Below, one piece after another: positions 35,834-43,100 of a DNA stretch of 64,000 nt. A program made the translations under genes and the position numbers. This DNA is from Pseudomonadota bacterium. GTDB taxonomy: Bacteria; Pseudomonadota; Gammaproteobacteria; Nitrosococcales; Methylophagaceae. The notes beneath the pieces were generated by a model that saw nothing but the letters and a program-made list of their open reading frames with translations, was not told the origin of the DNA and did no database searches. The stretch is taken from positions 14,421 to 78,420 of the forward strand of contig JALIBN010000001.1 of the NCBI GenBank assembly GCA_030576275.1. The letters are read 5' to 3'. Positions within the stretch are counted from its first letter, which is position 1, and each line of letters begins with the position of its first letter.

Positions 35834-36507
35834 TGCTTGATTCCTATATTTTTTTCATTCGCTTTCTCAAAAACAATACTTTTCAATCGTTGAAATGGAA
35901 TGGGCTTTTCCATAATGGAAATGGTTTCTGGAAAATGAGATCTTTTTTGAATCTCCTCCTGAGATAAGCCGGTTACAACTACAATCTTGCAATCTGCTAA
36001 ATTTTCATCTGAGCTAAGCACGTCAATCAAATGAAAACCATCGCCATTTGGCATAAGTAAGTCAGTGATAATTAAATCGGGGGTTGATCTGCCAGCTACT
36101 AGAAGCGCTTCATAACCATCATTAACCATCAATAGCTCGATTTGAGGATGCCACTCTTCTATATTCAAACGATATAGCATTCGAAGCGAAGAATCATCTT
36201 CAGCAATGAGTATCGTAAACTTATTATTTCTATTATTTGCTTTGTTTTCCAGCTCGCGATGTGTATCTGTATCTGTATCTGTAGAGCGCCTTAACTTGCC
36301 GAGAGGCTTATTGTTCATGCTAATACTCAATCGTTCAACTTCAGCTTTACTTATTCTTCTATGTCCGCCAGGCGTTTTCGAAACATTAATAATGCCGCTG
36401 TCTGCCCACATTTGTACCGTTCGTCCAGTAACACCAAAGAGCACCGCTACTTCTTGAGTGGTATAGGGTTTTGTTGATAGTTCATCTAATTTATTTTTGT
36501 TGGTCAT
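35830..36507 (-). CDS. DNA-binding response regulator with N-terminal MerR/excisionase HTH and C-terminal receiver domain
   Basis: 225 residues. HTH of the MerR/excisionase type at ~14-62 (YTTQEVAVLFGVTGRTVQMW ... TPGGHRRISKAEVERL). A low-complexity linker at ~66-93 contains a DTDTDT run from a TATCTG hexamer tandem at about 36263-36284. A REC domain at ~97-215 has acids E103-D105, phosphoacceptor D149 (LIITDLLMPNGDG) and a KP motif near the end. The domain order is opposite to typical OmpR/NarL regulators. AGGAG lies 7 bases before the ATG. As first gene of the locus, with repeats just upstream, it is the likely autoregulator. Confidence 0.9.
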   Translation of the reverse strand: MTNKNKLDELSTKPYTTQEVAVLFGVTGRTVQMWADSGIINVSKTPGGHRRISKAEVERLSISMNNKPLGKLRRSTDTDTDTHRELENKANNRNNKFTILIAEDDSSLRMLYRLNIEEWHPQIELLMVNDGYEALLVAGRSTPDLIITDLLMPNGDGFHLIDVLSSDENLADCKIVVVTGLSQEEIQKRSHFPETISIMEKPIPFQRLKSIVFEKANEKNIGIKQ

Positions 36508-36524
36508 AGTCTCGCTCCTGAGTC

Positions 36525-36558
36525 TTCCGGTATTTCTGATATTTCTGATATTTCCGGA
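36525..36558. promoter_or_regulatory. Tandem 9-mer repeats upstream of the signalling locus
   Basis: TATTTCTGA (36531-36539), TATTTCTGA (36540-36548) and TATTTCCGG (36549-36557) run head to tail, bounded on both sides by TTCCGG (36525-36530 and 36552-36557). They lie 18-50 bases upstream of the first start codon of the locus. Position and phasing suit an operator for the HTH-REC protein, but binding is inferred. Confidence 0.45.
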
Positions 36559-36873
36559 TTGTAACGTTTTAATAATGTGTTGTAAACATAAGTTAAGAGA
36601 GATATGACAAGGAATAATTTAATTATTAATCGATATGTTAACAATCTGTATATGATGATGATTATTATATGGAAGGGTATTTTTAGTAGTATTAGAGGAA
36701 CAAATGTTTTAGAAAATATATTTTTTGTACTTTAACGCTGACGCTGCAATGCTAATGATGATTCTCACTCACGTTTGTCGTGGTTCAGCAAGACGGTCAT
36801 CATAATTTCTACAGGCTACTTGTATCATAGAGAACTTTCTTCGGTTTCAATAGCTAAAGAGTAGATCGCTAGA

Positions 36874-36996
36874 ATGTTATCTAACAGACTCATAGATAAA
36901 TTGACGCAATTTTATCTACCTGATTATTATGATTTACTGACAATACTATTAGTTTTTTTATTCATTGGCTTAGGTTCATACTTTTCATATAAGTGA
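36874..36996 (+). CDS. Possible 40-residue single-TM peptide, or remnant
   Basis: ATG to TGA gives 40 residues: an amphipathic N-terminal half (LIDKLTQFYLPDYYDLL) and a hydrophobic helix (TILLVFLFIGLGSYF) ending in SYK. I do not recognise it. There is no clear ribosome binding site (AGA before the ATG), and the surroundings are non-coding. It could be a small membrane protein, a scrap of a larger gene or chance. Confidence 0.2.
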   Translation: MLSNRLIDKLTQFYLPDYYDLLTILLVFLFIGLGSYFSYK

Positions 36997-37321
36997 AAAA
37001 ATAGAAACTCGGTGTAAAGCACTACTTTAACTACAGATTTCTTAAAATCTTACAGTTAATAATTTTTTAAGAAGTATATGTTCTCAGCGTCGTCCATAAC
37101 CTATCGACTTATATCAAACCACCATTCCCTCGCCAAATGGATGCAGTTCTATACGAGTGTGTTGAAAATTATTGTGATTATGAGTAAAAGTATGTCTGTT
37201 TCAGGAACAAAACCAAGCCTTCTAACACTAAAAGTATGACGAATGCTAAGGCTTAATAGTTAAATGGTTTCCAATTTTAATTTCTAGCCATCGATACCTA
37301 GATAGGTAAAGTAGATTTAAA

Positions 37322-37341
37322 TACAGGCAAATATGCCTGTA
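37322..37341 (-). terminator. Hairpin after the DUF4197 lipoprotein gene
   Basis: TACAGGCA (37322-37329) pairs with TGCCTGTA (37334-37341) around a 4-base loop. On the minus strand it is followed by TTTAAAT. It lies about 70 bases beyond the stop of the gene at 37410; a weak T-run makes it a moderate terminator. Confidence 0.45.
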
Positions 37342-37409
37342 ATTTTAATATTGGGATGGACTCTAATTCCTGTAAGTAAATAATCACGTGATAAAATCGT
37401 GGTGTCCTG

Positions 37410-38135
37410 TCAGAGGCCCCTTGCTTTTTTACGTATTGAAAGCTCCTTCGCCGCAACTTTTTTAAACAAACCAGACATTGCTTGTTCCGCGACATAGTTG
37501 CCTAATAGCTCCGGCGTTACCATCTTTACAGTCTCTAGCTGATGCTCAAAGGTTTCGCTTAGTTGATTATCGTCAGTCAGCGTTGTTGGTATTTGATCTG
37601 CTATTTTCTTGGCTTGAAGCAACTGGCCATAAAGTTCGATGGCCCCATTGGTATGGAGTTCTTCGGTTATCGCGGGTAACAGTAGTGTCTGCATCAGTAC
37701 ACCGCTTTTTTCTTTCAAATAATCGGTTGCAGCTGTATTACCCGCAGTCATCAAATTCTCAAGGCTGGGTATAGTCATATTCATCACGATATTTTTCAGG
37801 ATAGGACCCGCGACTGGAATAGTGCTTTCTGCAGCCTGATTGATCAGAGTTTCCAGTAGTGTTGCTTGTGGATTTGTTTGCAAATCTCTAGCGATACCTA
37901 TGACAAGCCCTAATGGCGGTGGTAACAAGATACGAACCAGTGGGTCATCTAGATACCCCCCCTTCATTGTCAATTGTTCAATCACCGAATCAATACCTTT
38001 TTCCAGCTGCTGACCAAATTGATTAGCTAAAAAATGTTGGAACTTTACTTGTGTAGTCTGTTTAGCACTGTAAACAAAAGAAGAACAGGAAGTTAACGCC
38101 ATTGATATAAGAATAATTGCCGCAACACGACGCAT
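37410..38135 (-). CDS. DUF4197-family lipoprotein
   Basis: 241 residues with a lipoprotein signal peptide (AAIILISMALTSCSS, lipobox Cys at residue 17). The body is helical. It has GIDSVIEQLTMKGGY, IPVAGPILKNIVMNMTIPSLENLMTAGNTAATDYLKEKSGVLM (in parts) and ITEELHTNGAIELYGQLL, the pattern of DUF4197 proteins. Function is unknown in the family; some members have been found in outer-membrane or secreted fractions. The gene stands alone, with a hairpin after it and a repeat-bearing intergenic region before it. Confidence 0.8.
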   Translation of the reverse strand: MRRVAAIILISMALTSCSSFVYSAKQTTQVKFQHFLANQFGQQLEKGIDSVIEQLTMKGGYLDDPLVRILLPPPLGLVIGIARDLQTNPQATLLETLINQAAESTIPVAGPILKNIVMNMTIPSLENLMTAGNTAATDYLKEKSGVLMQTLLLPAITEELHTNGAIELYGQLLQAKKIADQIPTTLTDDNQLSETFEHQLETVKMVTPELLGNYVAEQAMSGLFKKVAAKELSIRKKARGL

Positions 38136-38583
38136 AAAGAAAAAAGCTCCAAGAAAGTATTTATCAGTAACTACATTCGTAACAAACTGATAATAATGCA
38201 GTTTACAAATTTTGGCATCATTTTATTCCTGATTACTTTCCCAAATTTGTCTCTACGGATGTGGGATCATACTCTATTTATTTATTAGCTAAGCAGAATA
38301 GATTGAGATGCTAATATCTGCTCTGAGTAAGACAGGATAGTTTTGGAGGTACTTATAAAAATTATGTATTCAGGTTTTAAATCTAAACTTACATTTGCCA
38401 CATCAATTTAGATAAAACTTAAATACTGCAAAGTAATTTGGCTTTTACATTCTTGCAGTATTTTTTGTTTTTGACTAAAAGAACAAAAATAATTCTTACT
38501 AATCATTCATAACAAACAGTATAAAACCAAACTTATATCACTCGGTTTTATATGGTTCGTCATATCGTTTGTCCGTTATAAAT
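38136..38583. other. Intergenic region carrying repeat copy B
   Basis: About 450 bases. The left third should hold the promoter of the DUF4197 gene. The remainder from 38382 is copy B of the dispersed repeat. No gene was seen. Confidence 0.5.
38382..38572 (+). repeat. Dispersed structured repeat, copy B
   Basis: About 190 bases collinear with copy A at 26830-27010 and in the same orientation. Copy B forms an ACTGCAA/TTGCAGT stem (about 38425-38461) around TAATTTGGCTTTTACATTC, and a terminal AAAACC/GGTTTT hairpin (about 38523-38550). It ends 12 bases before the stop of the sugar-phosphorylase remnant. Confidence 0.65.
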
Positions 38584-39003
38584 TTACGGTGTATTAGTAA
38601 TCCACAATATTTGATATGGTTCTAGACTAATAAAATCATTGGTTTCATTAAAGTCGATACCTGAGATTAAATCTCGCCAGTTATCGGTGACAATTAAATT
38701 TAAGTCACTTAGTAATAAAGGCTGTGTTTCATTGCTGATGTTATACACGCAGAAAATACTTTGTCTTCGATCTATACTTTGTCGCCAAAAGCCAAAAAGC
38801 TTATTTGTTAAGTGTAAGGTAAATTGCGTTGCATTGGGGTGAAATGCTTTTTGTTGTTTACGCGTTTCGATGAGCTCTTTTAACTGGTCATAGACTATGG
38901 CATGTTGGGATTCTTGATCATTCAATTTGGCTTTAAGGGCATCATAATCCCATTGATGGCGGTTAATTGACCGGTTTTGCTCGGTATTTGATGCTTCTTC
39001 AAT
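38584..39003 (-). pseudogene. C-terminal remnant of a sucrose-phosphorylase-like GH13 enzyme
   Basis: Read on the minus strand from about 39000: NTEQNRSINRHQWDYDAL, then YDQLKELIETRKQQKAFHPNATQF, then a beta-rich end (FGFWRQSIDRRQSIFCVYNI) finishing with QILWITNTP. The RSINR and R-x5-AFHPNATQ blocks and the C-terminal sandwich belong to bacterial sugar phosphorylases of GH13 subfamily 18. Only ~135 of ~550-600 residues remain. Homology stops at about 39000, exactly where a plus-strand molybdo-hydroxylase fragment begins. Confidence 0.75.
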
Positions 39004-39820
39004 GAATCAAATGCCAATGGAAGTCGCCATGGGTGTGGTTAATGTGCCCTTTGATGTGCCCAATATTCAACTTGAAAACCCCGCGGCTGCCCCACACACG
39101 CGTATTGGTTGGTACAGATCAGTAGCTAATATTCCACATGCGTTTGCTGTTCAGTCCTTCATCGCCGAAATGGCAAATCATGTTGGTAGAGATCACAAAG
39201 AATTTCTACTTGAATTGATTGGTAAAGATCGAAAGATTGACCCTAAAACATTACGTGATGAATGGAATTATGGTGAATCGCCAGAAGATTACCCGCTTAA
39301 TACAGGGCGAATGCATGCCGTCATCGAACATGTGACCAATAAAGCAAATTGGGGCAAAAAAATGGCTACTAATAGTGGTCAAGGACTTGCAACACATTAT
39401 AGTTTCACAAGTTATGTGGCTACCGTTGTTGAAGTTGCGATTGTCGGTGACGGTGAAGTGACCGTACCACGTATTGATATTGCCATTGATTGTGGCCCAC
39501 AAGTTAATCCAGAGCGCATTCGTTCACAAGTTGAAGGTGCCTGCGTGATGGGTGTCAGTCTTGCTTTATATAGTGAGATTAGTTTTACCAATGGTGTAGC
39601 TGATCAAAATAACTTTGATGGCTATGAAGTGGCCAGAATGAATAATGGCCCTATGGAGATTCACGTCCACATTATGCCCACAACTGATTATGATGCGCCG
39701 CTGGGTGGTGTTGGTGAGCCCGGTATGCCGCCTATTGCGCCTGCATTATGCAATGCTATCTTTGCTGCTACAGGCAAACGTATACGTGCATTACCAGTAC
39801 GTTACCAATTGGAGTCATAG
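39002..39820 (+). pseudogene. C-terminal third of an IorB-type molybdenum hydroxylase large subunit
   Basis: 272 residues matching the end of isoquinoline-1-oxidoreductase/aldehyde dehydrogenase beta subunits. Landmarks are GWYRSVANIPHAFAVQSFIAEMA, SYVATVVEVAI, IDIAIDCGPQVNPERIRSQVEGACVMG and the active-site Glu motif [20 protein letters not shown]. The native protein is ~730 residues with a signal peptide; about 460 residues and the small 2Fe-2S subunit are missing. An ORF starting MNQMPMEVAMG exists but cannot bind the cofactor fully. It abuts xdhC with no gap (TAG then ATG), showing the former operon. Confidence 0.8.
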
Positions 39821-40813
39821 ATGCTCAGCACAGACATTACCGTACTCAAACAAGTACACCAATGGCTGACTGAGGGATATTCGGTCTGGCTGACAACAGT
39901 GCTGAAGACTTATGGCTCCAGCCCACGTCAGCCAGGTGCGATGTGTGCAATCCGTGAAGATGGTGCCTTGATCGGCTCGGTTTCCGGCGGTTGTATCGAA
40001 GATGATCTTAAGGACAAGGTGCTGGCAGGTTTGTTAGCTGACGATGAGATTGTTTTTTTTACCTATGGCGAATCTATCATTGATCGCGATCGCTTTCGCC
40101 TACCCTGTGGGGGCACCTTGCGATTGGCAGTCGAAAAAATAACAGAATCAGATTGGCTGTTAAAAGTACTAGATGCCATCGAACAACGCCGGCAAGTAAC
40201 AAGACGACTACAATTAAGCAACCGACAAAGTATTGTCCAGCCGGCCAGTAGCAAGGACAAGACAGTCGAGGAGAATTCACAACAGATTGCCTTTGTATAT
40301 GGCCCTCGTGCTCGTCTGTTATTGATTGGTGCCGGTGAAACTTCGAGCTATCTTGCAAAAATGGCATCGGCATTAGATTATCAAGTGTTGGTTGCCGAGC
40401 CGCGTGAAGAGATGCAACTGACTTGGTTGCCAGAAGATGGTGAGTTGCTGGCGATGATGCCGGATGATGCAGTTGTTAAAATTCAGCCAGATCTCAACAC
40501 CAGTATTATCACGCTGACCCACGATCCTAAGCTGGATGATATGGCGCTACTGGAAGCATTAAAATCAGAAGCATTTTATATAGGCGCATTAGGTTCAAAG
40601 CGTAGAAATGCTAAACGTCGAGAAAGGTTAGCACTATTTGACCTGACGCCAAAGCAGATTGCTCGTTTGCATGGTCCCGTCGGGCTTGATATTGGCAGTA
40701 AAACCCCTGCTGAAATAGCCGTTGCTATTCTGGCCGAGCTGATTGAATTAAAACATGCTCGTAGCCAACGACATGACAATCAAGCTGATATCCGAGCAGT
40801 GAGTAACGGTTAA
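39821..40813 (+). CDS. xdhC: XdhC/CoxI-family molybdenum-hydroxylase maturation protein
   Basis: 330 residues. The N-terminal XdhC/CoxI domain has TTVLKTYGSSPRQPGAMCAIREDGALIGSVSGGCIEDDL (in parts). The C-terminal Rossmann domain has LLLIGAGETSSYLAKMASALDY and FYIGALGSKRRNAKRRERL, then GLDIGSKTPAEIAVAILAELI. XdhC proteins insert sulfurated Mo cofactor into hydroxylases. Its own target upstream is truncated, so it is either a relic under decay or serves a hydroxylase elsewhere. It is 2 bases from mocA and they are surely co-transcribed. Confidence 0.9.
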   Translation: MLSTDITVLKQVHQWLTEGYSVWLTTVLKTYGSSPRQPGAMCAIREDGALIGSVSGGCIEDDLKDKVLAGLLADDEIVFFTYGESIIDRDRFRLPCGGTLRLAVEKITESDWLLKVLDAIEQRRQVTRRLQLSNRQSIVQPASSKDKTVEENSQQIAFVYGPRARLLLIGAGETSSYLAKMASALDYQVLVAEPREEMQLTWLPEDGELLAMMPDDAVVKIQPDLNTSIITLTHDPKLDDMALLEALKSEAFYIGALGSKRRNAKRRERLALFDLTPKQIARLHGPVGLDIGSKTPAEIAVAILAELIELKHARSQRHDNQADIRAVSNG

Positions 40814-40815
40814 AT

Positions 40816-41415
40816 ATGTCAGAGAAAGTGATCTGCCCAATTATACTGGCGGCGGGAAAATCTCAACGTTTTGGCAGTGATAAGTTATTGCATATTTTGC
40901 CATATAATGGCGTCAATAAGCCTCTTATCTTGCATACTTTAAAACCATGGTTAGAAGTATTTGATCACATCAATATTGTGGTCAGAGCTGATAATCATGC
41001 TCTAATTCAGATGCTAGAGGACTGCGAATTTGCGTCACGATTGACCCTAATCACCGCCACCAATCCAGCGAAGGGAATGAGTGCGTCATTAGTGAGCGGT
41101 ATCGATGCCAACAAAGCGGCATCGGGCTGGTTAATCGGGTTATCAGATATGCCCTTTATTCAAAGCTCGGTAATTGTTAAATCCCTAGATGCACTCAATA
41201 CGGGTGCCGAGATCACCCTGCCCACTTACAATGGTAAAAGAGGTCATCCGGTTGGTTTTTCATCGCGTTTCAGGACACAACTACTGGCACTGAGCGGTGA
41301 TAGAGGCGCGAAGGAAATCATTGCTTCTACGCCAGACAAAATTACCTTCATCGACAGTTCTGATGACGGTATTCGGCAGGATATAGACACCCGTAAAAAT
41401 TTAGATAACGGATAA
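40816..41415 (+). CDS. mocA: Molybdenum cofactor cytidylyltransferase (MocA-like NTP transferase)
   Basis: 199 residues of the MobA/MocA nucleotidyltransferase fold: IILAAGKSQRFGSDKLLH at the N-terminus, NPAKGMSASLVSGI, GLSDMPFI (metal-binding Asp) and GKRGHPVGFSSRF. It is expected to transfer CMP to Mo-molybdopterin, giving the cytosine dinucleotide cofactor used by hydroxylases such as IorAB. It is the last gene of the relic operon, intact, though its partner enzyme gene is gone. Confidence 0.88.
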   Translation: MSEKVICPIILAAGKSQRFGSDKLLHILPYNGVNKPLILHTLKPWLEVFDHINIVVRADNHALIQMLEDCEFASRLTLITATNPAKGMSASLVSGIDANKAASGWLIGLSDMPFIQSSVIVKSLDALNTGAEITLPTYNGKRGHPVGFSSRFRTQLLALSGDRGAKEIIASTPDKITFIDSSDDGIRQDIDTRKNLDNG

Positions 41416-41553
41416 GAAAATCAGAATTTTATTTGCTAGCAACTTCACACAATTCTAAATTTAAAAAACATCTAAATTTTTTTATTTAATATTTAAGGTA
41501 AAGCTGGTCAGAGTTAACGCAGCTAAGACTAGCTATAGCCGCACCAAACAACC

Positions 41554-41595
41554 TATACTTTTATTTAAGCCAGCTTAAACTTAAATTAAAGTATA
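41554..41595. promoter_or_regulatory. Large inverted repeat upstream of the XRE regulator
   Basis: Arms TATACTTTTATTTAAG (41554-41569) and CTTAAATTAAAGTATA (41580-41595) are complementary at 15 of 16 positions around a 10-bp spacer. It lies 58-100 bases before the gene start. Autoregulatory operator or element end are both possible. Confidence 0.6.
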
Positions 41596-41601
41596 ACCAT
41601 T

Positions 41602-41615
41602 CAGCAATAAAAGTA
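41602..41615 (+). repeat. Left 14-bp direct repeat flanking the XRE gene
   Basis: CAGCAATAAAAGTA occurs here and identically at 42044-42057, bracketing the XRE gene. The left copy is 38 bases before the ATG. Confidence 0.6.
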
Positions 41616-41653
41616 GTACCCTAGTTAAATAAATAGTTAAGTAGGAATAAACA

Positions 41654-42043
41654 ATGGCACTTAGTGATGTAATTAGAGAAGCACGAATTAGAAACAATCT
41701 TAAGCAAGAAGATGCAGCTCTGTTAATGGATGTAACGGTACAAACCTATAGTAAATGGGAAAATGGCATAACCGAACCCAAGGCAAGTCAGGTAGCGCAA
41801 CTAAGTGACCTATTGAATGTATCTACTCAAATGATATGCTGTGGCAAACAAAGCGAAAAGATCGATATGGTCGACTTCATTAGAATAGTTTCAAGGCAAG
41901 CTAAAGATCTAAGTGAGTTTGAAATGATAGAAACTATTTGGCATAACATCGAGGATGACGCCACATTTCTTGAAGCCTTAAAAAAACTTAATAGTGAAGA
42001 TAAATATGAAGCGGTGATTACCATGAAAAAGATAGCTAACTGA
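41654..42043 (+). CDS. XRE-family helix-turn-helix regulator
   Basis: 129 residues. The N-terminal HTH_3 domain (DVIREARIRNNLKQEDAALLMDVTVQTYSKWENGITEPKASQVAQLSDLLNV in parts) is well formed. A helical C-terminal part (residues ~75-129) is unrecognised and could bind a ligand or partner. GTAGGAAT is the ribosome binding site, 9 bases before the ATG. Flanking inverted and direct repeats, and isolation in a gene-poor region, suggest a mobile or phage-derived origin or strong autoregulation. No toxin partner is adjacent. Confidence 0.85.
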   Translation: MALSDVIREARIRNNLKQEDAALLMDVTVQTYSKWENGITEPKASQVAQLSDLLNVSTQMICCGKQSEKIDMVDFIRIVSRQAKDLSEFEMIETIWHNIEDDATFLEALKKLNSEDKYEAVITMKKIAN

Positions 42044-42057
42044 CAGCAATAAAAGTA
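42044..42057 (+). repeat. Right 14-bp direct repeat flanking the XRE gene
   Basis: Identical to 41602-41615. It begins just past the XRE stop codon and runs into the palindrome at 42048-42079. Confidence 0.6.
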
Positions 42058-42079
42058 TAAGTTAACTTACACTTTTATT
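42048..42079. repeat. 32-bp palindrome after the XRE gene
   Basis: AATAAAAGTATAAGTT (42048-42063) and AACTTACACTTTTATT (42064-42079) are complementary at 15 of 16 positions with no spacer. The right side, TACACTTTTATTTAA (42068-42082), repeats the left arm of the upstream inverted repeat with one change. It could act as a terminator in RNA, an operator or an element terminus. Confidence 0.6.
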
Positions 42080-42083
42080 TAAC

Positions 42084-42501
42084 CTCATGTCTTTGTTAAT
42101 CATTAGCTCTGAATCAAACAGCTAACACAGTAAAGGTGGTTTTAATTTAACGACCTATTCCTTTCTAAGATCTAAGTAATCAGATTATAGATTCTGAAAC
42201 AATCATGATTGCTTTCAGTTATAGATATATGACATTGATTACTTAATTCAATGATTAAACAAATTTCATGCTTCGCCTTCTCTTCTGCAAATTAAATAAT
42301 GCATTCAAGTCGTAACTCGCTTATAAATTATATATTGGCTCCTATTGATAGATGTTTTCTTCAAGATATCGGGGGCGTCATAACTAAAAGCCTTTAATGT
42401 TATTTCATCTCTTTCGTAACAAATCAATGGTCAGTCCGTCTACCTTACAAGTCTAGTTACTATTAACTAGTTCTTACATTTTTAAATTATAGGAAGTAAC
42501 C
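42084..42501. other. Gene-free stretch before the HvfA remnant
   Basis: About 420 AT-rich bases. I see no gene or clear hairpin. It should contain the former promoter of the HvfA-like gene. Confidence 0.5.
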
Positions 42502-42809
42502 ATTTCTATTACATCTAAAAAATCAACAATTGCATTAGCAGCTAGTGCGGCATTAACTGCAGGTTTAGCTTTATCACCTACCATGGTAAGTGCTGATACA
42601 AACCCATTTGCAACTGCTGAATTATCAAGTGGCTATATGCAGCTTGCTGAAGGTAAACGTGGTGGCGAAATGAAAGCTGAACATGAAGCTAAATGCGGTG
42701 CAGAAAAAAAGCAGTCGCTAAAAAAGCTGAAGCTAAATGTGGTGCCACCAAGATAGATAAAGCCTTTATGGAAATAAACCCTTCATACTCTAATGTAATT
42801 AGTAAATAA
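42502..42809 (+). pseudogene. Dead HvfA/bufferin-type metallophore RiPP precursor
   Basis: AGGAAG is followed by ATT where ATG is expected, then ITSKKSTIALAASAALTAG (signal peptide), SPMVSADTNPFATAELSSGY, MQLAEGKRGGEMK and HEAKCGAEKK. The SGYMQLAEGK block and Lys/Cys-Gly core are typical of HvfA-like precursors, whose EGKCG cysteines become oxazolone/thioamide residues that bind copper. Damage: start ATG to ATT, first core motif EGKCG to EGKRG, and a frame loss at the A-run 42704-42710. After it the proper frame resumes as AVAKKAEAKCGATK to a stop at 42809. No MNIO (HvfB) or HvfC gene is nearby. The unusual tail after the core is unexplained. Confidence 0.78.
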
Positions 42810-42837
42810 TTTATCAAGTCTTAATGTTTAACAATAT

Positions 42838-42866
42838 AAAGGGCTCTAAGGAGCTCTTTATGCTTT
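42838..42866 (+). terminator. Probable terminator of the former HvfA transcript
   Basis: AAAGGGCTC (42838-42846) pairs with GAGCTCTTT (42851-42859) with one G-T pair and a four-base loop, followed by ATGCTTTTT. It lies 29 bases after the remnant's stop, implying the precursor was expressed as a single-gene unit or cut off from hvfBC by deletion. Confidence 0.65.
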
Positions 42867-43100
42867 TTGTAGCTAAAGCTATTAATGGAAGATATGGCTT
42901 TTTAACTATAGTTTGAAAATAAGTCGAAATTTAATTTCTGTAGGAACTCACCCACTTAAAAGTGCCAGATTTTAAATTATGACTTATGGTTATTGAAGTG
43001 GCTTTTGTTAATCTTAATTTCTAAAAAATAGTTCTTACTCTTTCAAACAAAGAATCTAGCAGTGCACTTTACATTCTTCCCTACCCGTTACTATTAAATA

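Larger units (their letters stand above)
36559..37409. other. AT-rich gene-poor stretch upstream of the signalling locus
   Basis: About 850 bases with no convincing long gene. It should hold the promoter of the minus-strand locus at its left end and the 3' region of the DUF4197 lipoprotein gene at its right end. The only coding candidate is the 40-codon frame at 36874-36996. Nothing else was recognised. Confidence 0.5.

Noticed and set aside
36525-36558. CRISPR-like tandem repeats
   Set aside because: Repeats are only 9 bp and head to tail without spacers; no cas genes are present anywhere in the window.
42048-42079. Integron attC site next to the XRE gene
   Set aside because: The palindrome contains GTTAAC but not a proper GTTRRRY core with the required second core and spacing; no integrase or cassette array is seen.
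42980-43070. Third copy of the dispersed repeat
   Set aside because: Short shared words (GGCTTTTG, AAAATAGTTCTTACT, AAACAAA) occur in the right order but most of the length does not align; too weak without a computed score.
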